From Marinibium conchae (GTDB lineage Bacteria > Pseudomonadota > Gammaproteobacteria > Enterobacterales > Alteromonadaceae), in the NCBI RefSeq assembly GCF_015595035.1, contig NZ_JADNRN010000004.1:124001-188000 (forward strand): 64,000 nt of DNA, in the 5' to 3' direction. The notes beneath the pieces were generated by a model. That model was not told the DNA's origin. It saw only the letters and a list, made by a program, of their open reading frames with translations, and did no database searches. The translations under genes and the position numbers were made by a program. This document shows positions 11,493 through 20,020 of this stretch, piece after piece (within the stretch, counting starts at the first letter, position 1; each line of letters starts with the position of its first letter).

Positions 11493-12530
11493 TCAAACAA
11501 ACTTCTCAATGAACATCGCATCCCCGTAACTAAAAAAACGATATTCTTGCTCAATAGCTTCACTGTAGGCTTTCATTACATTTTCTCTGCCAGCAAAAGC
11601 GCTAATCAACATCATCAATGTCGACTCAGGCAAATGAAAATTGGTTAGCATGGCGTCGATAACTTTAAATTTATAGCCTGGGTAAATGAAAATATTAGTA
11701 TCCGACATAAATTCGCTGATAAGTTCGCCTTCACTAGCTTGCGCCGCAGATTCGATTGATCTCACTGACGTTGTCCCAACAGCCACAACGCGTTTACCAG
11801 CAGCTTTCGTCGCAAGTACTTTATCCACCACGTTTTGCGGTACTTCAGCATATTCAGCATGCATTGTATGTTCTTCAATATCTTCAACTCGCACAGGCTG
11901 AAATGTGCCTGCCCCTACATGCAAGGTCACAAAAGCGATATGGACACCTTTTGCTTGGATTTTTTGAAGGATTTCATCGTCAAAGTGAAGGCCTGCGGTC
12001 GGCGCTGCTACCGCCCCCGGCTTATCATTATATACCGTTTGATACCTTTCTTTATCTGCATCTTCATCAGGACGGTCAATGTACGGTGGAAGTGGCATAT
12101 GACCAAATTGCTCAAGCAAATCAAAAGCGTTACCTTCATCCATAAACTCAATGTGAAATAAGGTTCCTTCTCTGCCAAGAACCTGAATCTTTAAGCCCCC
12201 CTCCATGGTTAACATAGCGCCTGACTTTGGCGACTTACTCGACCTACAATGGGCTAAGGCAGTTCCATCACTCAATATACGTTCTATAAGTATCTCGACT
12301 TTGCCACCCGACGACTTTGTTCCATACAGCCGCGCAGGAATCACTCTAGTATTATTGAATACAAGCAGATCGCCCGGCTCCAATAAATCAATAATGTCGA
12401 TAAAATTCTTGTGCTGAACCTCGCCTGTAGCCCCGTCAAGGTGCAACATTCGGCTTTGAGTGCGCTGCGCGCAGGGGTGCTTCGCAATTAAATGCTCAGG
12501 TAAATCAAAATTAAAATCTGCTAACTTCAT
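11493..12530 (-). CDS. queA: QueA, S-adenosylmethionine:tRNA ribosyltransferase-isomerase
   Basis: The 345-residue protein begins [19 protein letters not shown] and contains [23 protein letters not shown] and [19 protein letters not shown], all QueA hallmarks. Family knowledge: it transfers and isomerises the ribosyl group of S-adenosylmethionine onto preQ1-tRNA to make epoxyqueuosine, the step after Tgt. A gap of about 190 bases separates it from tgt; no terminator is evident there. Confidence 0.97.
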   Translation of the reverse strand: MKLADFNFDLPEHLIAKHPCAQRTQSRMLHLDGATGEVQHKNFIDIIDLLEPGDLLVFNNTRVIPARLYGTKSSGGKVEILIERILSDGTALAHCRSSKSPKSGAMLTMEGGLKIQVLGREGTLFHIEFMDEGNAFDLLEQFGHMPLPPYIDRPDEDADKERYQTVYNDKPGAVAAPTAGLHFDDEILQKIQAKGVHIAFVTLHVGAGTFQPVRVEDIEEHTMHAEYAEVPQNVVDKVLATKAAGKRVVAVGTTSVRSIESAAQASEGELISEFMSDTNIFIYPGYKFKVIDAMLTNFHLPESTLMMLISAFAGRENVMKAYSEAIEQEYRFFSYGDAMFIEKFV

Positions 12531-12637
12531 GGCTTCTCAATATTACTTAAGGTGTTGATTTAGGCAGTCTTTATAAGAGTGCGCTAACAAAGGTGTATAT
12601 TTCAAAATACTTAATGGTCTAGCTTTATACTTAAAAA

Positions 12638-12728
12638 GTTATTTTAGCGAGTATGCTCAATTCATACACAAATTAAGTGACGTTCTCCCAAACTAACTTA
12701 TTTACCCGGTTTATCCGGGTATTTTTTT
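12638..12728 (+). ncRNA. candidate small RNA ending in an orphan plus-strand terminator
   Basis: No plus-strand protein gene lies upstream of the terminator at 12704-12727, because queA and the DUF6471 gene are both on the minus strand. A TATACT box at 12626-12631 with a weak TTCAAA upstream (12601-12606, 19-base spacing) could start a transcript near 12638. That transcript would be about 90 bases long and include a GTATG/CATAC hairpin near 12650-12670. The 262-base gap between queA and the DUF6471 gene is otherwise empty. This is inference from an orphan terminator. Confidence 0.3.
12704..12727 (+). terminator. intrinsic terminator on the plus strand without an upstream gene
   Basis: ACCCGG (12704-12709) pairs with CCGGGT (12715-12720) around TTTAT and is followed by A and seven T on the plus strand. 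On the minus strand the sequence after the hairpin (AAATAAG) has no U-run, so it fits the minus-strand DUF6471 gene poorly. Confidence 0.6.
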
Positions 12729-12792
12729 GTCTGTTATTTGACTCGGATTGTGAATCAGTCAAGTCCCTCGTCTTTTTACGTCGCTTTCAAGA

Positions 12793-13056
12793 TTATTCAC
12801 CTTCAATGTCATCCAACATTTCGGTGATGTCCTCGTGCCTAATTTGCTTGATATTCAGCACAAACATTATTTGTAGCAATAAATCGGCGCCTAAAATGCC
12901 TTTATTTATCTTATTACGCAAATTATCTGCGCTCTGATCCACTCCAATCGCACTTAATTTATTGCTTAAGTCTTGATACTTCACACCCTTCTTAGATAGT
13001 TCAGCCTTCAAAACTCGCTGAACCAAATTGCGCCAATCGCTGGATTTAGCCTGCAT
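12793..13056 (-). CDS. DUF6471-family small helical protein, possible regulator
   Basis: The 87-residue protein starts MQAKSSDWRNLVQRVLKAEL. Its pattern of short helices (YQDLSNKLSAIGV, then ADNLRNKINKGILGADLLLQIM) matches DUF6471, whose fold resembles a lambda-repressor-like helix-turn-helix. It has an acidic tail. It is divergent from the yjfI-type operon with an inverted repeat in between, so autoregulation or regulation of that operon is plausible. No experimental role is known to me. Confidence 0.7.
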   Translation of the reverse strand: MQAKSSDWRNLVQRVLKAELSKKGVKYQDLSNKLSAIGVDQSADNLRNKINKGILGADLLLQIMFVLNIKQIRHEDITEMLDDIEGE

Positions 13057-13093
13057 TACACACCTACTTATCGGTTATTTACGTAAACTATGA

Positions 13094-13127
13094 TTCACAT
13101 TTAAACATTATTTTGCACAAATGTGAA
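13094..13127. promoter_or_regulatory. putative operator: 9-bp inverted repeat between the DUF6471 gene and yjfI
   Basis: TTCACATTT (13094-13102) and AAATGTGAA (13119-13127) are perfect complements separated by 16 bases. They lie 9 bases upstream of the -35 box of the predicted yjfI promoter and 38 bases from the divergent DUF6471 start. The position fits a shared regulator site. Confidence 0.45.
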
Positions 13128-13135
13128 AATTTTAT

Positions 13136-13165
13136 TTGACATTATTTTCATCTCATGACTATACT
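13136..13165 (+). promoter_or_regulatory. predicted sigma-70 promoter of the yjfI-type operon
   Basis: A perfect TTGACA at 13136-13141 and TATACT at 13160-13165, 18 bases apart, lie about 90 bases upstream of the yjfI start. No sigma-54 element of the kind used by enterobacterial psp operons was noticed. Confidence 0.5.
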
Positions 13166-13259
13166 TATCTCAAATAGCAGGTCAGCCATGTTGTTCATAT
13201 TATAGTAAGGGTCTATTATAAACGTCGACATGGTAAAACACACTTTTAGGAGAAGATGA

Positions 13260-13655
13260 ATGACGTGGGAGCTATCACAACTAGCAGAGAGTATATCTGC
13301 TCAAGAGGGATATGTTGTTACACACGAGAACGATTGTTTATTAATTGCAAATGAAGACGGCATTGACGCTTGGTTAGCAATTAGTGGCGAGCAGATATTG
13401 GTAGAGTCACTACTATTTTCTGTAGACGAGGTGAAAGATGCAGCTGCGCTCAACGAAGAAATTCTTCGAACGCATATGATTTTCCCACTTACCACAATCG
13501 GTATTTCATCGGTTGCAGGTACTCAATATTACACCGCGTTTGGTTCATTGAGTTCGCAATCAAAAGAAGAAAGCGTATTAATCGAAATTTCTACGCTATT
13601 TCAAAACGTAGAAGCATTTTTAGACGCCTACCAAGGCTATTTGAAAACTAACTAA
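13260..13655 (+). CDS. yjfI: YjfI-like DUF2170 protein
   Basis: This 131-residue soluble acidic protein is of the DUF2170 family (E. coli YjfI is about 133 residues). The start follows TAGGAGA with a 7-base spacing. The fold resembles the type III secretion chaperone-like shape often predicted for this family (internal EILRTHMIFPLTTIGIS). It is first in an operon whose order (DUF2170, PspA, channel, DUF2491, DUF350, DUF1190, ATP-grasp enzyme) is conserved. The molecular role is not established. Confidence 0.85.
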   Translation: MTWELSQLAESISAQEGYVVTHENDCLLIANEDGIDAWLAISGEQILVESLLFSVDEVKDAAALNEEILRTHMIFPLTTIGISSVAGTQYYTAFGSLSSQSKEESVLIEISTLFQNVEAFLDAYQGYLKTN

Positions 13656-13682
13656 TTAATTTGTTAATAACCGGAGATTACC

Positions 13683-14363
13683 ATGTCAGTTTGGAAAAAA
13701 TTATTTACTGCAGTTAAAGGTACAGCGACAGAAGCGGCACAAGCGGTTGTTGATAGCCAAGCGATTAAAATCCTTGAGCAAGAGATCCGCGAAGCGAAAG
13801 ATGAGCTGAGAAAATCAGACCATGCTCGCACTCAGATACTTGCTAAGTGCAAACTTGCTCAACAGAAAGTAGACGGTTTGAATAAGTCAATTGCAGAGTA
13901 TGAAGCGCATGCTCGCAAAGCGGCCGATACAGACCGTGAGCTAGCGTTAGACTGTGCGAAGCGCGTAGCTGAGTTACGTAGTCAACTTGAAACTGAACAG
14001 ACTTATCTTGAGCAATTTAAAAAGTCTGAGAAGCAACTTGCTGGCAACATAGGTACCGCAAAGAACAACCTTCGCCGCCTGGAGCAACAAGTGGATATGA
14101 TTAAAGCAACAGAGTCAGTGCAGCGCGCACAGGTTGCTGTGTCATCTAGCCACATGGGCGCGAACAGCAAGATGAAAACTGCCACAGAGTCATTATCTAG
14201 GATTCAAGAAAAGCAAAACTTACGCAATGCTGAACTTGAAGCCGCTGAAGAACTAGCGCAAAGCGAGTCGACTGATGACTTGGAGAAACGTTTAGCGGGT
14301 GCTGGCATTAAAGGCGGTGCATCATCAGCCGATGACGAACTCGCTCGTATTCTCGGCAAATAA
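13683..14363 (+). CDS. yjfJ: PspA/IM30-family protein (YjfJ-like)
   Basis: The 226-residue, almost wholly helical coiled-coil protein begins MSVWKKLFTAVKGTATEAAQ and contains ILEQEIREAKDELRKSDHA, as in PspA/Vipp1 (ESCRT-III-like) proteins. Family knowledge: these coat and stabilise stressed inner membranes. The amphipathic N-terminal segment suits membrane contact. It lies 27 bases after yjfI with a GGAG ribosome binding site. An intrinsic terminator follows, so it may be expressed more than the distal genes. Confidence 0.9.
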   Translation: MSVWKKLFTAVKGTATEAAQAVVDSQAIKILEQEIREAKDELRKSDHARTQILAKCKLAQQKVDGLNKSIAEYEAHARKAADTDRELALDCAKRVAELRSQLETEQTYLEQFKKSEKQLAGNIGTAKNNLRRLEQQVDMIKATESVQRAQVAVSSSHMGANSKMKTATESLSRIQEKQNLRNAELEAAEELAQSESTDDLEKRLAGAGIKGGASSADDELARILGK

Positions 14364-14382
14364 AAGTTAATAAAAACACATA

Positions 14383-14410
14383 ACGGCAATCTAAACGATT
14401 GCCGTTTTTT
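14383..14410 (+). terminator. intrinsic terminator after the PspA gene, inside the operon
   Basis: ACGGCAATC (14383-14391) pairs perfectly with GATTGCCGT (14397-14405) around TAAAC, followed by a run of T. It separates yjfI-yjfJ from the channel gene and could set the level of read-through, unless the distal genes have their own promoter. Confidence 0.82.
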
Positions 14411-14471
14411 TCTGGTTGTTTTATTCTCTAATGAAAAGCAAATCAACACTTAATAAAGGGAATTTTCATAC

Positions 14472-15524
14472 ATGTTACATTGGGTAAAGCTCAAAAAACT
14501 ATGCATGAAATACTTCTCAGAGATGCGCTGGTACACGCTACTGCTGGCTCTAGCATTCTATTCTGTATCTACTTGGCTCATGCTGTATCTAGCCGATGAA
14601 GACGGTCTCCTGCAAATAAACGACTTTCTATATTGGCTTGTAGTTACAGGCTCAACGGTAGGTTATGGCGATATGTCACCCGCAAGCGATGCAGGTAAAC
14701 TGATAGTCGCTTTGTACGTGATTCCTGTTGGGCTGAGTATTTTCGCACTTGTAGTTGGACGAATAGCGTCTTGGGTAAGTTATCAATGGAAAAGAGGAGC
14801 GAGAGGTTTGAAGCCATTAAATGTTTCTAATCATATTTTAATTATCGGTTGGAATGAAAAACGCACCGACCAATTATTGAAATTGCTATTGAAAGAAAAG
14901 CAAGACACCCCCGACAACCCTGATATCGTCCTGTGCGTGCGGGCAGAAATAGAAAACCCTCGTCCAAGCGAAATAGAATTCGTGCGCGTTTCATCCTTTA
15001 ATAAAGACGAAGACATGGACATGGCATGCATTGAAAGTGCTAGCACTATTCTTATCGACAATCCTTATGATGATGTCACCATGACAACTGCCCTTTATTG
15101 CTCAAAGCGGAATCCAACAGCCCACAAAGTGGCCTACTTTGAAGATGAAGGTTTAGTAAGCCTGCTACAAAAACACTGCCCCGAAGTAGAGTGCACGCCG
15201 AGCGTGGCAGTAGAGATGTTAGCTAAATCGGCTTTTGATCCTGGCTCAAGCCTACTGCATCACGACCTGTTAGACGTAGAAGAAGGTCAAGCACAATTCT
15301 CTGTTGACTTGCCCATAGATACGAAAAACCTCAGTGTTGAAGCATTATTTATCGGCTTAAAAAAGCGCTACAACGCCACTTTTATTGGGTTTGCAGCGGC
15401 CGATAACGCAAACAAGATCACAGTAAACCCTGACTTCGGTGATGAAGTTCACCCGGGCGATAAAATTTTCTATATTGCCGTTCAACGAATCAACAATGTT
15501 GACTGGAATGAGTTTCACTCATAA
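14472..15524 (+). CDS. two-helix potassium channel with RCK-like C-terminal domain
   Basis: The 350-residue protein has two membrane helices (about 21-40 and 72-100) flanking a pore loop with the K+ selectivity filter TVGYGD at 62-67. Residues 115-350 form an RCK-like regulatory region starting NHILIIGWNEKRTDQLL; the Rossmann glycine pattern is not fully canonical. Family knowledge: such channels open in response to ligands or nucleotides. Such channels recur in DUF2170/PspA/glutathionylspermidine-synthase loci, which suggests control by polyamine or membrane state. The ribosome binding site is AAGGGAA. Confidence 0.88.
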   Translation: MLHWVKLKKLCMKYFSEMRWYTLLLALAFYSVSTWLMLYLADEDGLLQINDFLYWLVVTGSTVGYGDMSPASDAGKLIVALYVIPVGLSIFALVVGRIASWVSYQWKRGARGLKPLNVSNHILIIGWNEKRTDQLLKLLLKEKQDTPDNPDIVLCVRAEIENPRPSEIEFVRVSSFNKDEDMDMACIESASTILIDNPYDDVTMTTALYCSKRNPTAHKVAYFEDEGLVSLLQKHCPEVECTPSVAVEMLAKSAFDPGSSLLHHDLLDVEEGQAQFSVDLPIDTKNLSVEALFIGLKKRYNATFIGFAAADNANKITVNPDFGDEVHPGDKIFYIAVQRINNVDWNEFHS

Positions 15525-15543
15525 AGCCAATGAGGAGTAAGTG

Positions 15544-16197
15544 ATGTTTAGCAAATTATTTGGTAAGAAAGAAAAGGATACATCGCACAAGCCGGATGCG
15601 CCCGAGATAATGGGCTTGTACCTTGGTGGTTCATTCGAAATTGATGCGCTTAAACTGAAACTATTACAACCCAAATTAAAGATCGACGGTGCGGCGAGTC
15701 AGCATCTTATTCAAGCTGTTGGTAAAGTTGTATTAGATACCGGTGGCACTATGTTTCGCTTCTACACCGACGACGACGCCTTTCTTCAAATTGTCACCGA
15801 CGGTGGTGAAACGGAAAATCACATCACAGATGTGAAATTATGGTATTTTTGGGAAACACTGACGGTAGGCTCCGAGTCACAGTGGCAGAGTTTATTAAAC
15901 AATGGTATTTCGCAGCCCGCTTATGAAATAGATGGCGACCTTTATGAACGTGTATGGGAAGCCGTTGGCGATGTTTCTCCGCCTGTAGCAATGACAGAAA
16001 CCACCTTCGAACAAGACGGCGACGTTACCACCACCGACCAATTCATCATGCTCTATGAAAGAGCAATTGATGAAGATGAAATTGAAGCGGTGTTAGTATC
16101 GGGCGAAGAAAAGATCGTTGGCAATAATCATGACCGATGCTTAGTTACTAGCACCGGTTTCAACCTCACCCCCGCAGATATAACAATAAACGGCTAA
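15544..16197 (+). CDS. yjfK: YjfK-like DUF2491 protein
   Basis: The 217-residue protein (E. coli YjfK about 219) starts MFSKLFGKKEKD. The ATG at 15544 lies 7 bases after AGGAG; a GTG one codon earlier is too close. Internal DTGGTMFRFYTDDDAFLQIV and the acidic beta-rich body match DUF2491. No signal peptide is present. It is co-transcribed with its neighbours at short spacing. Function unknown; context ties it to the PspA membrane-stress module. Confidence 0.85.
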   Translation: MFSKLFGKKEKDTSHKPDAPEIMGLYLGGSFEIDALKLKLLQPKLKIDGAASQHLIQAVGKVVLDTGGTMFRFYTDDDAFLQIVTDGGETENHITDVKLWYFWETLTVGSESQWQSLLNNGISQPAYEIDGDLYERVWEAVGDVSPPVAMTETTFEQDGDVTTTDQFIMLYERAIDEDEIEAVLVSGEEKIVGNNHDRCLVTSTGFNLTPADITING

Positions 16198-16206
16198 GGA
16201 AAAACT

Positions 16207-16623
16207 ATGGACGCAGTACTTAACTCAATTGCAGGCTTGCAAAACTTCGCACTTTACTTCGCAATTTCAATTGCTTTATTTTTTGTATTTAAAGTCGTAT
16301 ACGCTTTTGTCACCCCACACGATGAATGGAAACTGGTAAAAGAAGACAAAAATACTGCTGCCGCTATTGGATTTGGCGGCGCAATGATCGGCTTCAGTAT
16401 TGCGCTGGCAGGAGCTGTAACCAACAGCGAGTTTTTACTCGACTATGTTGTTTGGGGTGTCGTAGCTATTCTGGCACAATTGGTAGCCTTCGCTCTGCTT
16501 CGCTTTACATTCATGCCTAAAATTGCAGAACGTATCAACAATAATGAAGTATCAGCTGGCGTCATGCTCGGCTCAATGTCGGTAGCGGTCGGTATGCTCA
16601 ATGCCGCTTGCATGAGTTACTAA
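16207..16623 (+). CDS. yjfL: YjfL-like DUF350 membrane protein
   Basis: The 138-residue protein has four predicted membrane helices arranged as two similar pairs, typical of DUF350 (AAIGFGGAMIGFSIALAGAV in the second helix region). It lies 9 bases after yjfK. Family knowledge: DUF350 proteins recur with PspA and ATP-grasp enzymes; their transport or scaffold role is unproven. Confidence 0.88.
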   Translation: MDAVLNSIAGLQNFALYFAISIALFFVFKVVYAFVTPHDEWKLVKEDKNTAAAIGFGGAMIGFSIALAGAVTNSEFLLDYVVWGVVAILAQLVAFALLRFTFMPKIAERINNNEVSAGVMLGSMSVAVGMLNAACMSY

Positions 16624-16634
16624 GGAGTATCAAT

Positions 16635-17255
16635 ATGACTTCAAGTGATCAAAAACTCAAACGCTCAAGCAGTATCAATCTTGCTAAAATGCGTAAATCA
16701 TTTTCCTTTAAGCCTCTTGCTGTTGGCGTTGCGACCATATTGGTGAGTGCTTGCTCGGGTGGCCGAGAAGAAGCTTTGGTATTTAAAAACGTTGAAGACT
16801 GCGTTAATCAGCTGCCTGACATGGCTGCGAAGTGCCAAACCGCCTATCAAGGTGCATTGGAAGAAGCTGCTAGAACAGCACCCAAATACAATAGCAAAAA
16901 CGACTGTGAATATGAGTTCGGCACAAATCAATGTGTTGTGTATAAAGAATCAGGAAGTTCTATCTTTATGCCTTTAATGGCAGGCTACATGATCGGAAAT
17001 ATGCTGGCTCCACGCCCATACTATCAACCCATGTTTACTTCCTACTCTCGCTATTCACCTTATCGCTATAACTGGATAAGCGCCGACGGCTATGACTACG
17101 GCGACACCAAAAAACGTCGTTTGAAAGTGAAACCAAGTGCTTTTGATAAAAAGCCCGCAGTAACACGCACCATCAGCCGAGGTGGATTTGGTAGCTCGGT
17201 GCGAGCAAAATCATCTTGGGGAAGCCGTAGCAGCGGTAAAGGCTGGGGCGGCTAA
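16635..17255 (+). CDS. yjfM: YjfM-like DUF1190 lipoprotein
   Basis: I chose ATG 16635, which follows AAGGAG at 16622-16627; an in-frame start at 16608 lies inside the previous gene. The 206-residue product has a signal sequence ending in the lipobox LVSAC. The mature part carries conserved cysteines (NDCEYEFGTNQC) and a C-terminal Gly/Ser/Arg-rich tail (SWGSRSSGKGWGG), as in DUF1190. It is predicted to be lipid-anchored in the envelope. Its stop is followed at once by the GTG of the next gene. Confidence 0.85.
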   Translation: MTSSDQKLKRSSSINLAKMRKSFSFKPLAVGVATILVSACSGGREEALVFKNVEDCVNQLPDMAAKCQTAYQGALEEAARTAPKYNSKNDCEYEFGTNQCVVYKESGSSIFMPLMAGYMIGNMLAPRPYYQPMFTSYSRYSPYRYNWISADGYDYGDTKKRRLKVKPSAFDKKPAVTRTISRGGFGSSVRAKSSWGSRSSGKGWGG

Positions 17256-18431
17256 GTGCTTCGATTCCCGATAGAACAGCGTGCTAATTGGCAACAAATG
17301 GCACGCGACTACGGCTTCCATTTTCATACGATGCATGGGCAAGCCTATTGGGATGAAAGTGCCTACTATCAATTTACACTAGAGCAAATAGAAAGAGACC
17401 TAGAGTCTCCTACCGAAGAGCTTCATCAAATGTGCCTACACATTGTTGATAAAGTAAGTAAAAATGATGAGCTACTGACTCTTTTTGCCATACCAGAGCA
17501 CTATTGGCAGGGGATTGCTGACTCTTGGCAAGCTCAAGAACCCTCTTTATACTCTCGTCTTGATTTTGTTTACGACGGAAAATCGCCCGCAAAACTACTT
17601 GAAAATAACGCCGATACACCGACTAGCTTATACGAATCAGGTTTCTGGCAATGGTTGTGGTTAGAAAGCAATGTTGATAATAATAAGCTCAGTAAGGCAG
17701 CTGACCAATTCAATTCACTCCAAGAAAAGCTGGTAAATCAGTTCAAAGTTATTGCGCATTACTACGGTTTGCAACACATGCACTTCTCTTGTTGCAAAGA
17801 TACCGAGGAAGACCGAGGTACCGTTCAATATTTACAAGATTGTGCGAAAGAAGCCGGTATCGACGACTACTTTGTATTCGTTGAAGACATTGGTTTAGGG
17901 CAAGGCGGTGAGCTTACCGACTTGCAAGACCAGGTTATTTCTCACTGTTTTAAACTATATCCTTGGGAGTTCATGCAACGTGAAGAATTTGGTCCGTATG
18001 CGCTTTCATCTAACACAGCGTGGTTAGAGCCTATTTGGAAATCAATTCTTTCTAACAAAGCCTTGTTGCCTGCTTTGTGGAAAGAGTTTGAAGGCCACCC
18101 TAACCTGCTTCCCGCATTTTTCGAAAGCGATTTACACAAAATGAATACGATAAGCGGTGTAGATAAATGGGTGAAAAAGCCAATATTCTCAAGAGAAGGC
18201 GCGAATATTGATATTCTCGAAAATGGTCGAATGAAGCTGTCTTCCGATGGTCCCTATGGTGAAGAGGGCTTTGTTTATCAAGCCTTCACACCGCTACCAA
18301 AGTTTGGCGAGAGTTACACGCTCATAGGCTCTTGGCTGGTGAACGAACAAGCCGCGGGTATTTCTATTCGTGAAGATGAATCACCAATAACTCAAGATAT
18401 GTCGCGCTATTTGCCACACATCATTCTTTGA
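17256..18431 (+). CDS. yjfC: glutathionylspermidine-synthase-like ATP-grasp ligase (YjfC-like)
   Basis: The 391-residue protein (E. coli YjfC about 387) starts at GTG 17256, directly after the previous stop. Motifs FVYDGKSPAKLLENNADTPT, LPAFFESDL and WVKKPIFSREGANI fit the GSP_synth ATP-grasp domain. The amidase domain of E. coli Gss is absent. Family knowledge: it joins a carboxylate (peptide) to an amine such as spermidine; the true substrate of this subfamily is unknown. It is the enzymatic centre of the operon and translationally coupled to DUF1190. Confidence 0.9.
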   Translation: MLRFPIEQRANWQQMARDYGFHFHTMHGQAYWDESAYYQFTLEQIERDLESPTEELHQMCLHIVDKVSKNDELLTLFAIPEHYWQGIADSWQAQEPSLYSRLDFVYDGKSPAKLLENNADTPTSLYESGFWQWLWLESNVDNNKLSKAADQFNSLQEKLVNQFKVIAHYYGLQHMHFSCCKDTEEDRGTVQYLQDCAKEAGIDDYFVFVEDIGLGQGGELTDLQDQVISHCFKLYPWEFMQREEFGPYALSSNTAWLEPIWKSILSNKALLPALWKEFEGHPNLLPAFFESDLHKMNTISGVDKWVKKPIFSREGANIDILENGRMKLSSDGPYGEEGFVYQAFTPLPKFGESYTLIGSWLVNEQAAGISIREDESPITQDMSRYLPHIIL

Positions 18432-18463
18432 TAAACAGAGCTACTACCGAGAGTCCTCCTATT

Positions 18464-19048
18464 ATGCCTATAAACACCCCAACTACAGCAAAGTCAGATT
18501 TAAAAAGACATGTAATGTGGGTGGCTTATCTTGTTGGCGTATTAACACTCATTGAAGCACTCAATATGCTTACGGGTAGAATGTTTAATCAATACAGTAT
18601 CTACCCGCGTGATCTTGACTTCCTTGCCTTCATTTTTACTGCCCCTTTTTTACATGCTAACTTTGGGCACTTCGCTTCAAATGTTATTACGCTAGCAATA
18701 TTTGCGGTTCTGTTGTTACAGTTTGGTGCTAGTCGCTTTATTCAAGTGAGTGTAGGCCTAGTCATACTCACAGGCTTATTAGTTTGGGGCTTGGGCAGAC
18801 CAGCCTATCACCTTGGCGCAAGTGGCGTTATCTATGGCTACTTTGGCTACTTAGTCCTTGCCGGTTTTTTGAGTAAGCGCCTATCACTAATGGCTATTTC
18901 GGTTGCTGTGGCATTTTTTTATGGCGGTATGATCTGGGGAGTACTGCCGAGTCAGCCATATATTAGCTGGGAATCTCACCTTTTTGGCTTTGTTGCAGGT
19001 TTATTTTTAGCCTACATATTCAGAACAAAGCGCTCGGTGATATCCTAG
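18464..19048 (+). CDS. rhomboid-family intramembrane serine protease
   Basis: The 194-residue protein (from ATG 18464) has six predicted membrane helices. The rhomboid catalytic elements are intact: H64/H69 and N73 in HANFGHFASN, nucleophile S120 in GASG, and H172 in ESHLFGF. A TTG at 18428 overlapping the previous stop would add 12 residues, but has no clear ribosome binding site. Family knowledge: rhomboids cleave membrane-anchored substrates within the bilayer. Its place at the end of the PspA/channel operon suggests an envelope-quality role. Confidence 0.87.
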   Translation: MPINTPTTAKSDLKRHVMWVAYLVGVLTLIEALNMLTGRMFNQYSIYPRDLDFLAFIFTAPFLHANFGHFASNVITLAIFAVLLLQFGASRFIQVSVGLVILTGLLVWGLGRPAYHLGASGVIYGYFGYLVLAGFLSKRLSLMAISVAVAFFYGGMIWGVLPSQPYISWESHLFGFVAGLFLAYIFRTKRSVIS

Positions 19049-19199
19049 AGACCCGCGCTAGCTTTTTAGATTGAAATAAACTCTCTATTCGAATCAATTA
19101 GATACAAAATACTGATGGGATTGTGCGTTTTTATTTCGTACAATCTGGCTCCCTTTGCACATTTCGTTGCGTAAATTGCTACTAGGTAAATCAAAAATA

Positions 19200-19901
19200 A
19201 TGTCAGATACAAATGTAGAAAGGCCTCAACAGACAGGCTTCTTCGGGAACTTAATCTTCAATATTGCTGTTCCGGTGCTTGTAATGAGTTACTTAAGTTC
19301 AGACGAATATCTCGGCCCGATGTGGAGTATTGCGGTAGCCCTCTCTTTCCCTATTGCTTTTGGTTTATATGACCTAAGGAAAACAAAAAAAGTAAACATT
19401 TTTTCTGTACTAGGCATTGTGAGTGTTATTCTGACTGGCGGTATCAGCTTATTAAAGTTACCAGCTGAGTACATTGCCATAAAAGAAGCCGCTATTCCCC
19501 TAGCTATCGGTCTAGCTGTGATAATTACGCAATTCAGCAAAAAACCCTTGGTTAAAGCCCTTATACTAAATGAGCAGCTTGTGAACTGGCCTAAATTAAA
19601 CAGCACATTAGAAGAGAAAAATCTGACTGAAACCTTCAATGGCAAAGTAGCAATAAGTTCTTATATTGTAGCGAGCTCTTTTTTCCTATCTTCGGTATTA
19701 AATTACTTACTTGCCAAGTGGATATTGGTTTCAGAGCCAGGCACCACAGCTTACACAGAAGAGTTAGGACGGATGACGGCATTAAGCTATCCAGTTATCG
19801 TTATCCCTAGCATGATTTTGCTCATTTGCGCTCTCATTTATTTGTTTAAACAGATAGCTAACGTTACTGGTGAACCGGTCGAAAGCTTTCTGCATCAATA
19901 G
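19200..19901 (+). CDS. VC0807-like multi-pass membrane protein
   Basis: I chose ATG 19200 over a TTG at 19155. The 233-residue product begins MSDTNVERPQQTGFFGNLIF and has about six membrane helices, with KAALILNEQ-like charged loops between them. The arrangement resembles the VC0807 family, whose function is not known; weak similarity to intracellular septation protein A is possible. It is monocistronic, and a perfect hairpin (19908-19933) follows the stop. Confidence 0.65.
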   Translation: MSDTNVERPQQTGFFGNLIFNIAVPVLVMSYLSSDEYLGPMWSIAVALSFPIAFGLYDLRKTKKVNIFSVLGIVSVILTGGISLLKLPAEYIAIKEAAIPLAIGLAVIITQFSKKPLVKALILNEQLVNWPKLNSTLEEKNLTETFNGKVAISSYIVASSFFLSSVLNYLLAKWILVSEPGTTAYTEELGRMTALSYPVIVIPSMILLICALIYLFKQIANVTGEPVESFLHQ

Positions 19902-19907
19902 CATTGT

Positions 19908-19933
19908 CTGGAAGCCACTCTTTAGGCTTCCAG
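19908..19933 (+). terminator. hairpin after the VC0807-like gene
   Basis: CTGGAAGCC (19908-19916) and GGCTTCCAG (19925-19933) are perfect complements around an 8-base loop, immediately downstream of the stop codon. No U-run follows, so it may be a Rho-dependent 3' end or a processing barrier rather than a classical terminator. Confidence 0.5.
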
Positions 19934-20020
19934 AACACAACAACTCAACTCATTGAAATACACCCAAAATGTACAAATATGCGTATACTTATGCATTAAA
20001 GCGTTTACTCTTGGGTACAC

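Noticed and set aside
11756-12161. Two overlapping open frames of more than 100 codons on the plus strand
   Set aside because: They are antisense to queA, whose protein motifs are complete; codon pattern reflects queA.
12793-13056. DUF6471 gene as a toxin-antitoxin component
   Set aside because: No partner gene is adjacent in the same transcript and no toxin-like motif is visible.
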